From NCBI GenBank assembly GCA_030159075.1, contig BROG01000454.1, forward strand, positions 428,501 to 492,500: a stretch of 64,000 nt of DNA, written 5' to 3'. Made by a program: the position numbers and the translations under genes. The stretch comes from Atrina japonica. Taxonomy: Eukaryota > Mollusca > Bivalvia > Pterioida > Pinnidae. This document shows positions 44,424-56,741 of the stretch, in pieces. The notes under the pieces are model-generated. The model was not told where the DNA came from. It worked only from the letters and a program-made list of their open reading frames with translations, and searched no databases. Within the stretch, counting starts at the first letter, position 1. Each line of letters starts with the position of its first letter.

Positions 44424-44518
44424 GTATTATCTTTTCTTTTTCGGTCATACACAGAAATTTTAGAATAAGTACATAGACCAAGTAATAAAAAAAAATGTTT
44501 ATTTTTACTTTTGAATTG

Positions 44519-44660
44519 TGTTTTACGCCACACTCAACAATTTTTCAGTTATTTGGTGGTGGGCAGTTTTTAACGGAGAAGGAGAGAACCCGGTTACAAT
44601 GTACCCGGGTAGAGACCACTGCCCTTCCACAAGTAAACTGGCAAACTTTTTGTTTGAAAG
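44519..44660 (-). repeat. SINE family 2, 5'-truncated copy
   Basis: Plus-strand reading CCACACTCAACAATTTTTCA, then GGGCAGTTTTTAACGG and CTTCCACAAGTAAACTGGC, is the reverse of the 48205 body. The tRNA head is absent. Confidence 0.7.
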
Positions 44661-44879
44661 AAGAGAAATTTTGTCCGTCCATATTATAAGATGTTATGAA
44701 GGCAAAATCTTAAACAATGCATAATACTTTTTAAAAATTCTTTTTACTTTTCTCTTTTATTTCTGCTTCATATTTATAGAGTTAACGTTTCCCAACCACT
44801 ACATCAGAGAAATATTGAAGTTAAGTAATTAGCTGGCTTCATTGAATTTGAGGAGAGCTTCTGCTGTCGTCATGGGGAC

Positions 44880-45120
44880 CGTGTACAGTCAAGAAGACTG
44901 GTTTGTATCAGGTTAACCTGCTTGTACTCCTCATACATCAATGGTATAGATGTTTATCCTTCTAAACACACCCATGCTTTTAATTTTGGATTGTTATTGT
45001 ATTTTTCTGGAAATTGACCATGTTTTGAACTATTTTCAGTGGTAAAGAAGATAGGTTATGGTCAGGTTAATAAGAGAGATTTAAAAATGTTACTATGAGG
45101 TGAGCTTTGTCATCTTTGAT
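44880..45120. repeat. Dispersed repeat, relative of 31855-32075
   Basis: AAGAAGACTGGTTTGTATCA then GGTTAACCTGCTTGTACTCC and TCATACATCA matches 31870-31925 in order. Confidence 0.5.
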
Positions 45121-45459
45121 TTCTGTTTTGTCCGTTAACATGAGAAAACTTTCCATTGCAGTGGCAATTTTTTTTCATCATTTTGGTGATTTTAATCTCT
45201 CTTGACTGTAAGTTTATCGTATTTGTTAAAAGCATCTGAAATGTTTTTGGCATTGTAATGAAATAAAATTGAATAGAAATAAGAAATGTGCTATGTTTTT
45301 GAATCATTAAAATCTCATATCTATAACATGTATAAAAAGCTTTCTGATTTTATTACTAAATCTGTTTTATTAGCTGTTTACTAACATTGACATGATCATG
45401 TAAAATCACAATGTTGTGGTCTAAACTTTAGCCAGGCTTGTGAAATGTTAGCATTGTTA

Positions 45460-46025
45460 TGTATCTCTTTAAAGCTGAAAATGTAGTCTGGTAGTCTGAA
45501 CTGTGATGTATCTCTTTAAAGTTGAAAATGTAGTCTGAACCATTATGTATCTGAATGAAGCTGAAAATGTAGTCTGGTAGTCTGAACTGTTATGTATCTC
45601 TATAAGGCATCTCTATGTAGTCTTGTATTCTGAACCATTATGTATGTCTTTGAGGCTGAAATTGTAGTCTGGTATTCTGAACTGTTATGTTTCTCTTTGA
45701 GGCTGAAATGTATTCTGGTAGTCTGAACCGTTATGTATCTCTATGAGGCTGAAAATGTAGTCTGAATTGTTATGTATATCTGAGGCTGAAAATATAGTCT
45801 GAACTGTTATATTTCTATGAGACTGAAAATGTAGTCTGGTAGTCTGGACCACTGTGTAGGGCCTATATCTATGAGGCTGAAATGTAGTCTGGTAGTCGGA
45901 ACCATTATGTGTCTCTTTGAGGCTGAAAATGTAGTCTGGTAGTGTGAACCATTGTTTCTCTGTGAGGCTGAAAATGTAGTTGGCAGTCTGAACTGTTATG
46001 TATTTCTTGGAGGCTGAAATGTTTT
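45460..46025. repeat. Tandem array, about 46-bp unit, about 12 copies
   Basis: TATGTATCTCTTTGAGGCTG, AAAATGTAGTCTGGTAGTCT and GAACTGT repeat with frequent shortening. Intergenic, downstream of Wdr54. Confidence 0.85.
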
Positions 46026-46390
46026 AGTCCCTTGGTAGTTTAATTATATATATATAATCATATAAAGGTATATATCCCTTTATATATATACAGGTTTATA
46101 TATATGAAATTATTTATTGTTGTTCTTGGATAAAGTGGGTGGTGCAGGTTTATATGTATTGTGGTTAAGATTACTAACATTGTCTAAAGACATTCTTGCT
46201 TTACCATTATTTGTTTAGTCTTTTGAGAAACGTGTGCAGGCTGAGTGGTATTTGGGAACAGATAGAGACCAATAAAATGTAATTATAGCTATGTTTTACT
46301 AATTCTGTTTAATTATATGTAGACTATATACCTGTATTAAGAGTGAATTATATAACTATCTGTTGTGTAAATTGGAATCCTAGGCTACAG

Positions 46391-46788
46391 TAGGGCTGTC
46401 ATTGATGAGAAATTCTATATCGATAAGTAAAAAGTATTGATATATCGATAAAACGAATAATCTGGTGCTTCTATGAATGCATTCAAAACAAATAGATTCA
46501 TTGTAATATTTAGTTGTTTTATTGTATATTTGACCATCTGAAGATGAAAAAGCAATGATTGAAAGGAAAACATCATTTATTTTAAAAAAATCGAACAATT
46601 AGAACAAAATATACCATAGCTCAATAAAATGAACTAAAACAACTGGAAAATTTTGAAAATTGTAAAATAAAATACATCCTGTGAAATGTATAATGAAATG
46701 TATCAATACTTTAAAAGTGTATCGATTATCATATTGAATCAATTTGAGTATCAATATATCGATATCGAGTCTATCAATGACAGCCCTA
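46391..46788. mobile_element. hAT-type MITE, 398 bp
   Basis: Inverted ends TAGGGCTGTCATTGATGAG and (reversed) TAGGGCTGTCATTGATAGAC, flanked by 8-bp duplications GGCTACAG (46383-46390) and GGCTAAAG (46789-46796) that differ at one base. TAGGGNTGTC ends plus an 8-bp duplication define hAT elements. The interior is AT-rich with ATATCGATA palindromes and no transposase. Confidence 0.9.
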
Positions 46789-46799
46789 GGCTAAAGTTA

Positions 46800-48200
46800 A
46801 TGAAAAATTCATGTTTTTTCACTTACTTTATCATGGAAAGAAATCTAAGCCTATAAATTCAAAGTAAATTGTTTAAATTAAGTGAACATACTTTTTTCTT
46901 GCATTATTTCAGTATTTTTAAATATATTGAATAAGTAAGAGAGAACTTAATTATCAAGCTCAACTATCTTAATACCAAGCTGAACATGCAAATATAGAAA
47001 GTCAAGATGTAATAGGTATTGTTTTGTATTTATATAGAGAGATTAAAAGAAAAAAAATCTATTTTCTAATATTTATGCATGAACTGTTCATAATTCATGT
47101 ACTCACCAAAAATTCAACAAAAATGGTTTTCATAAAATGAGATTTTAGAATTGAAATTATGTATTTGATTGTTGTTACTTACATGTATATGAAAATTCAT
47201 TATTACTGTATTTTTTCTGTTTTAAACTATTTAAGTTAAATATTAATTTATTTATCAACATATTTAAAAGTGATAATCCTTCTACAGCTGTCTGTCATAT
47301 TTTCTACTTTCTTTCATGTTATTGTATTGTTATCAAACTCATCAAGTGATTATGTCATAATAAACAATTCATTTCTTTATGCGAGTACCTTATGACAATT
47401 TAGTAATTAAGATAAAAGGACATGAAATTCACATTTTCAAATAGGAATAGGCCAAGCTTATCACACACTAAATTTATGCAAACTGGTCAGTAAGGGATCA
47501 TCTCACAATTGCAAGTCAAAATGAGATTCAAGTTTTTTACATTTTTGTTTGTTTTTGTTGTTTTACAGTCAGCTTGGCAAAGTAAATACTAATCAGATAA
47601 AATTATTTCAGTAACATAGTGTTGTACATTTTATTAAAAATGATGCAGACTTTATTATTCTGATTTTGTTTTCGAGTTATGAAAAATAATTAAATTACAA
47701 TACAATCCAATGTTATATATATATCCATGTTTCTGATTTGCATACAACCTACATGTATTTATGCATTAATCAGAAAGAATTATGGGTGCTGTTTTATCAA
47801 CTGTGAATTTGCCCACACAAACTTTGACAAATTTTTGTATTGCAGTAAATGGGTAAAATTTTTGTTAACAAACCAAAAAAAATTGCACATTCACAAATCA
47901 GTTATGTATGGTAAAATTAAAAACATTGCTTTAAAATTCAAATTTGATGATTACCAGAAGTGGAATTTAAGAAATATATGGTAACAAAACCCCACACAAA
48001 ACAAAAGCTCTGTGGCCAAGTTATCAGAGCATAGTACTATAACATGTTAAAAGATTTAATCTCACCTTGAACCTACATGTAACTGTGACACTTGGAATCA
48101 AAGCTGTCTATATCAGAAAGCTTGCCAGTTTACTTGCAGAAGGGCGAGAGTCTTTTCCAGGGTATTATATTTTTGTAACTGAAGCCGCCTCTCTATTAAT
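46800..48200. other. Intergenic, nothing recognised
   Basis: Very AT-rich. The open frame at 47727-47984 has no recognisable family and AT-driven composition. Confidence 0.5.
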
Positions 48201-48204
48201 TGGA

Positions 48205-48460
48205 GGCCTCTGTTGCTGAGTGGTTAAAGCATCATGCTTTGAACCTCGTAGTCTTTTACTTCTGGTCTGTGCAGGTTCGAACCCTTTGAGAAGTGCTTTT
48301 TGTGAGAAAGTTTGCAATTTGTGGGACAGTGGTCTCTTCCTGGGTACATGTACATCATAACCAGGTTCTCTTCTCCACCATTAATAACTGGCTGTCACCA
48401 TATAACTGAAAAATTGCTGAGTGTGGTGTAATACACCATTAAAACTAAAAAAAGAAACCA
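48205..48460 (+). mobile_element. tRNA-derived SINE (family 2), near full length
   Basis: tRNA-like head with A-box-like TTGCTGAGTGGTTAAAGC and exact B box GGTTCGAACCC, then a body with AACCAGGTTCTCTTCTCCAC and a tail TGAAAAATTGCTGAGTGTGG followed by an A-rich end. The distance between the boxes and the anticodon-arm-like AAACC/GAACC suggest a Ser-type tRNA ancestor. It is the reference copy for the family in this window. Confidence 0.85.
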
Positions 48461-48649
48461 AACAAATTAAAAAATAATAATTAAAATAAATGCCAACCAC
48501 CCCTTTTTTACTTTTTCAAAAAGTGCAACACTCATCACTTGGGGTCAGCATGTGTTTATACTATTGATGTTTTTTTTCAAAACCAAATCAAAATTTGCAA
48601 AAAGTAAATAAAATTTACATCAGTTTTTATTTTCATGCATTTTGATAGG

Positions 48650-48790
48650 TTTATGGTTAGAACATTTCACTTTAAACCATCAAGTCTCACTTCTTGGTTT
48701 GAGCCCCTCCATAACTTAAGCTGATTTTATGACAAAGTTTGCTTGCAGAAGGCCAGTGATCTCCTATTATACATGTTATAGATAATATGG
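48650..48790 (+). repeat. SINE family 2 fragment
   Basis: GTTTATGGTTAGAACATTTC, ACTTTAAACCATCAAGTCTC and GGTTTGAGCCCCT resemble the head and B box; the copy is diverged and truncated. Confidence 0.5.
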
Positions 48791-48799
48791 TATACATGT

Positions 48800-51131
48800 A
48801 TTGAAACTTCTACCAGTGGCATAGTCACATGTACAAAAGCCACCCCCCTCCATATAGGCCAGAGTGTGACAAATATTTATATCCCAGTCTGAATACAATG
48901 GGAGGTTGTTGAAGGGGAAACAGTGTGGGGAATGTCGGCCCTACAGAATTGTTTTCAAGTAATTATAATGGTGATGTATATTTGCAATGAGCTTGATTAA
49001 AACTGTATTGATTGTTTATGAAATTAAATAGAAAATTTTTTGTCTTGTCACTGAAAAAAGATTTTTGATATCCGTCCCTTGTGTGACATAGAACTCCATT
49101 TATGGTTTGTGATGTAAAAGTCTTGTCACTCTAGTGTGACAAACAGACAGACAAAATGATTCCTATCTGTCACTAGGCTTCGCAAGTGACAAAAATTTTA
49201 TATTTGCAAATTTCTGTTCTGTTTTCTTTGTTTTAACAACATCTGCTGAAAAAAGCCATGACTGAGAATATAATTTTAGTTTTGGATATCAAGCTATGGT
49301 ATAATAACACAAGATGAAAAAATTATTTCAAGGAATAAGTATATGAAATGTGAACATGCACTATTTGATATAAACAACAACTACAAACAAATTAACTAAA
49401 CAAGTAATCACCAAAGGGAAACATTTCTGTTTATAATTCAAGACACACCCATTTTCTCGTTTATCCTGGTATTGTAAGTCACAAATACAGGAGATGAAAA
49501 GAAAAATACATGTACACATAAACTCTATTGAAAATATGTTTATTCTTTGTGGCATGCACCACTGGAGACAAATGTTGCATGTTTTAAATCAAGTACCACA
49601 ACTTTCAACAATAAATATAGCTTACCATAATATTTATGACTGTTGTTTAAGATGTATAACAAAATATCACCTTTGACTTGTTATAATTCATAATAAATAT
49701 ATACAACTGTGTGATAACTAAACTTGATGTTTTTGATTTGGTGGAAATTAGGTCTTAACAATCTTACAACTTGCTCCTTTTAAATAATACCTATAAATTG
49801 TGTTACACATTTGGTTTAAGCTCTTTTAAGGCAGTATTGAAACATTTCTTTAGGATAAACTTTAAAAATTTTGTAATGTATTATATAGAAATAATAAAAT
49901 GCATATAGCAATATATTCATTGATCAAGCAAAACCAATCACTTTGAAGAAATATGAAAATGAACAAAATCCTATGAAAAAAAAAACAAGATATGTTCTTT
50001 TCTTGTAGGTTTTTAATACCATATTGACAAGAATGATTCATACAAATCTGTGAGTGCTTAGGAAATTGCAATTCAAAAGATGGAATAATCATCTTGAAAT
50101 TCAAAACATTTTGAGTTGTCATCTGTGAAAAATTGACATGCAGATTTTATGCAATGTTTGATCATGTATATATCAGAAATAAATCACCTGAATTTTTTGT
50201 ACAAAGATACTAAGGCCTCAACATTCCTTTTAATATGCATGTTAAAGGTCCTCAAAGTTTTTTACCAAGAGGTCGCATGCATATTATAATTTTGTCGGAG
50301 AAATATTGTTTTGCAATAGAGTATTTATACCATTCCTGAAAAACTATGTATAACGGCTTAAACCATGATAAATGTCGATGATTTTGTGTTTTAGAGATAG
50401 TTTTAGTGTATCAAAATGGTTGTGTTGATTTAACAGTTTAGAAAAAAAAAAGCTGTCAATGATAGCTCACATTGTTTTAATGATAAAATTTGACAATTCT
50501 AAGAAAAGACAAAATGATAGCACCGATGAATTTTGTCATGGACAGACACCTCCCAAGATTACCATGGACATCATGATCTCCACACATTATCAGACATCTC
50601 ACAGTATATGTACAAGGATTGGGTATTCCAAATTTTATGTTTTCTGATAATCAACAAAAGCACTGGATATAAATAGAAACAAACAACATATATACAAACA
50701 ATGCTTGAATTTACAAGTGATGATGATACAGCATCGATACATGAGTGATCTAGTTCTAGATTACAAAATATATTCTGGCTTAACATAACATTTCATTCTG
50801 ATGTAATCATTCTCATCAACTGAATACCCTCAAATTTATGATATAGAATATTCCAATAACAAACATGGACCAGCCGAAGTGTTGGAGAGTGTCAGCATAT
50901 TGGATTTATCTAAAGCTACTTCATAATAGCTCTGTGTGGCTTTTTCCACTGTCATAAATATTGTGTGGGTTTGTAAAGATTTTCTCTCGTTAACTTGGAA
51001 ACTATTCAAGAAAAAGCAGCAAATGTTCTCTGGTTTGAGTAAATTTGCTAAAATCTGATTTAGTATCCAGATATGACTCCTGAACTTTGACCTGAGTGAA
51101 TGGGTTCCTGAACAAGTATGGGTACTCAATC
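48800..51131. other. Intergenic, including the Rmnd5 3' UTR
   Basis: No coding sequence recognised. Sequence below 51132 must include the Rmnd5 3' UTR; a minus-strand AATAAA lies at 49539-49544 (1.6 kb from the stop), one possible end. Confidence 0.4.
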
Positions 51132-51195
51132 TCAGAAGAATACTTGCTTGGCCTCAGATGGTAGCTGCTCTACAGGACAGTACGGACACTTAACT
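51132..51195 (-). CDS. Rmnd5: Rmnd5 last coding exon, RING end
   Basis: [20 protein letters not shown] and TGA (51132-51134). The CPYC pair and the K-Q-(I/V)-FF end are diagnostic of RMND5. Acceptor TTTTGCAG. Confidence 0.95.
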
Positions 51196-54100
51196 CTGCA
51201 AAAACATAAAGTACAGATAAATATAAACTAAAACATTGTTAAAGAGAGGTATGGTTTAGTTTACAAGAGGACGAATAAAACTAGATAAAAACAAATAAAT
51301 CAAAATAAAAAGAGCAATAACGGTTTTGTGTTTGTATTTGAATGGATTATACCACCACTCAACACTCTTACAGTAGTACAGTGGTAGCGGCCAGTTTTTA
51401 ATGGTGGACGAGAGAAGCCAGTGTCAATTTGTCCAGGAAAAGACCCCCCCAAAACTTCCACAAGTAAACTGACAATATATCCAGTCAAATACCCCAAACG
51501 TTCACTAGTAATCTGACAATATATCCAGTAAAATACCCAAACTTCCACAAGTAAACTGACAATTTATACAGTAAAATACCCCAAACTTCCACAAGTAAAC
51601 TGACAATATATACAGTAAAATACCCAAAACGTCCACAAGTAAACTGACAATATATCCAGTCAAATACCCCAAACTTCTACAAGTAAACTGACAATATATA
51701 CAGTAAAATACCCCAAACTTCCACAAGTAAACTGACAATATATACAGTAAAATATCCCAAACTTCTACAAGTAAAGTGACAATATATACAGTAAAATATC
51801 CCAAACTTCTACAAGTAAAGTGACAATTTATACAGTAAAATATCCCAAACTTCTACAAGTAAACTGACAATATATACAGTAAAATATCCCAAACTTCTAC
51901 AAGTAAACTGACAATATATACAGTAAAATACCCCAAACTTCTACAAGTAAACTGACAATATATACAGTAAAATACCCCAAACTTCCACAAGTAAACTGAC
52001 AATATATACAGTAAAATACCCCAAACTTCTACAAGTAAACTGACAATATATACAGTAAAATATCCCAAACTTCTACAAGTAAAGTGACAATTTATACAGT
52101 AAAATATCCCAAACTTCTACAAGTAAACTGACAATATATACAGTAAAATATCCCAAACTTCCACAAGTAAACTGACAATATATCCAGTAAAATACCCCAA
52201 ACTTCTACAAGTAAACTGACAATATATCCAGTAAAATACCCCAAACTTCTACAAGTAAACTGACAATTTATACAGTAAAATATCCCAAACTTCCACAAGT
52301 AAACTGACAATATATACAGTAAAATACCCCACAAGTAAACTGACAAAGTTTCTCATATAATTATTAGCTTTGGTTTCAGATGAGCTGGAACTCAAACTGA
52401 CCAGAGATGAGAGACTTAATGGTTTAAAATGCAATGCTCTAACCACTCAGTCATGGAGGCCCAATCAGTCAAGGTCAAATCAACCTCAGACTAAAGTCCA
52501 TCAGAGAAATTAAAAAAATGAAAGTGACATGGCATAATGAAGAAGACTCGACTGAACACATTATGGTGTTCTATTTGCGATAAAAAACATAAAAAATCTC
52601 TTCAAATGTAACAAGAAACAACTTGCTCATCTGGTAGATAACTGTACGTCTGATGCAACTACAGTAAAAACTGCTATAGTGGCCACCTCTATATAAGGAT
52701 TACCTGTGTATAAGGGTCACCTGCATATAAGGGTCAATATTTTCTTGTTCCTTGGGTGACCCCTATATACAGGTTTCACTGTACACATATAATTCATGTA
52801 ACAATGTAAATAAATGGAATACTGCCATGATGAAGATGCTTGAAACAGGAAATTGATATCAACAGCTTTTTATATATGTGCATGTACCATATATGTCTAC
52901 CATGATGAAATGGCACATTTGCACTCTATCAAAAACCAAAACAACACTGCCTATTTTCCAAACATAATAAGGGTGTAGTCCTTCAGGTAAAACATTTTAC
53001 CTTGCTTTTGATTCTGTGCAGTGCTGTAGCTCTAATATATTTGTAAAGAAAACATGTCTGACAACCCTGTTATAATTTGATTTAGACTTGTGTTTGTAAG
53101 ATGAGCCAAGTTATCTCAGTTGAGCTATAGCAATTACATTGAAACAAAAGTAGAAAATTTCAATCAGTTAGTGAATATTATCATTTTTTTTTTCTGACAA
53201 TAAATTTCGAAGTCAAATTCAATCAAAGTACTGAAATGGGTTGTTATTTTGGCATAATAGCCATGAGACTCTAACTACTTTTATCTAACATATATGAAAT
53301 GAAAATACATCAAATTAATGTAGATCTTAAAACAAAACAAAAAAAATCAATTTCCAACCTCTAAATAAATTCAAAATTAACAATCTAAATTTATTTGTTG
53401 TATCTTCCACACCAACTTGCTCATTCTGTTGTACATTAACTGTCATTCATAAAATAAAATGTGAGCAATTATGGTGCCTACGTAAATTTAAACCAAACAT
53501 GGCACTGGGAACAGGTAAAATAAATTTTTCATAGCGAAAAATGGCTGTGATTTAAAGCATATTTTAGGGCTTGTAATATAGAACGTAAACAATCCTATTT
53601 AGGGCTATTACCATGGTACATGACATATAATGTGCCTTGACTAAATAAACAACCAAATAAATGTTCTCTATCTTGTATTAATTAATATAGATAACTGTAC
53701 AGGGTGAAACAGACAATTAACCCCATGTTTATTGTTAAATAAATAATTTTTCATCAACATAATTCAGGCCTAAAGTAGCGAAAAGAAAGAAAGCAAAACG
53801 ATCTATCACCAATTTCACTTATAGACATCAACGCTTTCGGCAATAGATAAAATGGGTTTTTTTTTTGTTGATGAAGACATCTTTTCTGTTTGAAATCCAT
53901 TATGAACAAACCAATTACACAAAAAACATGTTTGATACATCCCAATCTAATTGTGATTTAGACAAAAGTTGTGTAAACACCGACAATGGACATGGCGATT
54001 TCCCCAACTTCCGTGGAAATGAGAACTTACAATTGTAACATTCACTGTTAGAAAGTTACAATCCCTTAGCGATATAAATACATACATTTTTTTTTTTATC

Positions 54101-56684
54101 CGACAATTAAATTGAGAAGATGCTGGTTATATCAGGCAAGTGGTCAAATGGGTCATAATAGGGGTGGCATAAAAGCCAGGAGATCTCATTAAGGCAGGTT
54201 TATGTATACATATATGAAATGACAAACACGTTTAATTTGATAGTTTTCAAAATGGACAGGAACTTTCACGTGCCATTTGCATAATAAGCACCTCCTACTC
54301 AATGCTATCCCGTCTATTCTGGATTTATTTTCATTTTTCCATGGACTAGAAAACATACATATTCTTGAGAGTTCAACAGAAATAGATTTAGCTTCATGTT
54401 GGTATCAGCAATATGTAATTATTTCTATTTGCAGTATGCTTGTGGCTGTCAATATCAATATGATGAAAGGCAGAGTAATACAGGCTCAACATCACTGGAA
54501 TCTTGTATAGTGGAATTTCATATTTATAAATAGATCGATGATGTTTGGTTGAAACTAACTACAAATTGTATTGTATAATTTCGAAAGGCAGAAGTAAGTA
54601 GAATCATGTGGTATTCCAGTCAATGATAATTCAAACTAGATTTAATTTCATTTACACCAAAATATACGACTTTTCTGTAGAGTTGAATTCTTGAGTTGGA
54701 CTATATTTCGTGAATGCAACCTCCATGACCTCTTCACTGCTAACAGGATAATTTAACCCGATGATGAAAAGTCGAAGTAAACCAATAATAGGTTGTTATT
54801 ACATAGCAACCCATAATAATATCAGTTAAAAGTTAGAGGCATACAAGCTGTGAAAATGGATTTCTTTTGTTTGGATCTTTGGCGTTTTAAAAACAAAAAC
54901 GAAAATCCCAGATTGAAAAAAAAACTTGTTATAATGTCATATTTTTGAGAAGAATATGAATAATGAGAGAGTAAACATTTGTATTCTTACATGGATGACA
55001 AAACAAAAGTCAGCTTATTTCATTTATTCTAGGCAATACAGTAAAACCTGCTTTAGTGACCACATGAGTATAAAGACCACCTGGTCATACAGACCTTTTT
55101 TTTTTGCTGTCCCCGATAGTACCATTTGTGTACAAATTAACCTCTATACAAAGACCCCCTCCCTATAAAGACCGATTTTTTTCTTGTGTCCCTTGTTACA
55201 TACAATCACTGTTGTGAGATATATTTTTTTTATCAAAGTGACAACCTGTATACCTTTAACACACCACCCACACACTCATCATAATTTGAGATACTTACTT
55301 GTTTCCGTTTGATAATTTTGTAAGTGCATCCCTAGATATCACATGACCACATATCAATCTCATTGGTGGATTGACCTCTGTGCTTTGTTGTCTTAAGATG
55401 GGACAGGCAAATATGGAGTGGTATCTGTACTCTCTTCCCAGATCAATTTCTACCTGTGTAATTTGAATAAAAAATATGAAAATTTGTCACATTCACTTGA
55501 CATTATAATCAAGGGCATGGCGATCTAAACTTTCTAAAATGTCAGATAAAATGCGATGTATTGCATATGTCAGTATTTGTAGTCACGTGACCTGATTGTT
55601 AACCGCTTTACTTTTTGGCGTAGGAATGCATGAACGAATCAATAAGGAATAGAATATCACATGTTTATTTCTTATATATTTAATCTTAAAAGCCATACAT
55701 TACTACAAAACAAACAAAAATCACAGAAAGAAATCGGAAACACAAGACTACACCTGTAGCACACTGTACAGCCTACAGCCGGTGTAGGCCCATATTGCAA
55801 TATATCTAGGTCATGTTATGACCAGAACCACAGACCATAGAAATGAAAGTTTGCTTCGTAGTTACAATTGTAACTTGTCTGTTGAAAAGTAAAAAGAGAG
55901 TTAGGCCTAGTGCAACTTTGTCAAGCATTTCTGATAAACAGGTCAATTTGTTTGCCGTCACTGGATATTCCTGTCAGATACAATTTGTCACTCTCATCAT
56001 GTGAAATCAGGCCGTGTGAAATACTTAATTTACATATGATCAGTCATAATTATTCCCAGCTATTTGGTAAAAATGTCAAATAAAATGGTTACTTTCAGTT
56101 GTCATGAACGTATATTAGCTGTCTCTGTTCTCGTATGTTACATCCAAACTTTCTATGGTATATCCCATTAAATAATACATCACAATTCAAATGAAAATTC
56201 GTTGTAAATACAGCATAGCTATGATAGTGGCCATTTGCATTTTCAGTTCTCTTCTGACACATTTATCCTTCCTGCACCATTGAAGCAGTTGTGATCAAAT
56301 ATTAATACCCTAAACCTAAATCTGACAATAAGTATTCAAAATTTCCATATCACTAGTTTCTTTCAAAATGATATGAAATAAGAAAATAAACCTTAATTCC
56401 ATTTCGTATTTCCGGGCAAAAAATAGGAACTACTTCTCATCTCACACAGCTGTTTAGTCATATGAAAAACTCAAAGCCAATTATAACCAGCTGACTACAG
56501 TTTCACAGAAAATGGTAATATTTATATAAATATAAGGATAGTTTTTCATTTTTTGAAAAACATGGAGTGTACATTGTATATGGAATGGATCGTGGAAAAA
56601 TTCAATGTGCTGTACAGAATTTAATTTGATCCTTAACTACTTTGTGTGTTGGTTTTATAAATGACTACTTTGAATGTGTGTGTG

Positions 56685-56741
<57 letters not shown>

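Larger units (their letters stand above)
51196..55298 (-). other. Rmnd5: Rmnd5 intron between the two RING exons
   Basis: 4.1 kb. Holds an interrupted SINE with a 44-bp minisatellite, a small MITE at 52662 and a MITE fragment at 55037. The stretch 52790-55030 shows no supported feature. Confidence 0.75.

Noticed and set aside
47727..47984. 85-aa intergenic frame
   Set aside because: AT-driven residue composition, no promoter or splice context, no family.
48205..48290. Functional tRNA-Ser gene
   Set aside because: A and B boxes are present, but the acceptor stem does not close and the sequence continues into a SINE body; copies recur in the window.
51505..52446. Minus-strand [15 protein letters not shown] repeat frames
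   Set aside because: Artefact of the 44-bp SINE-derived satellite.
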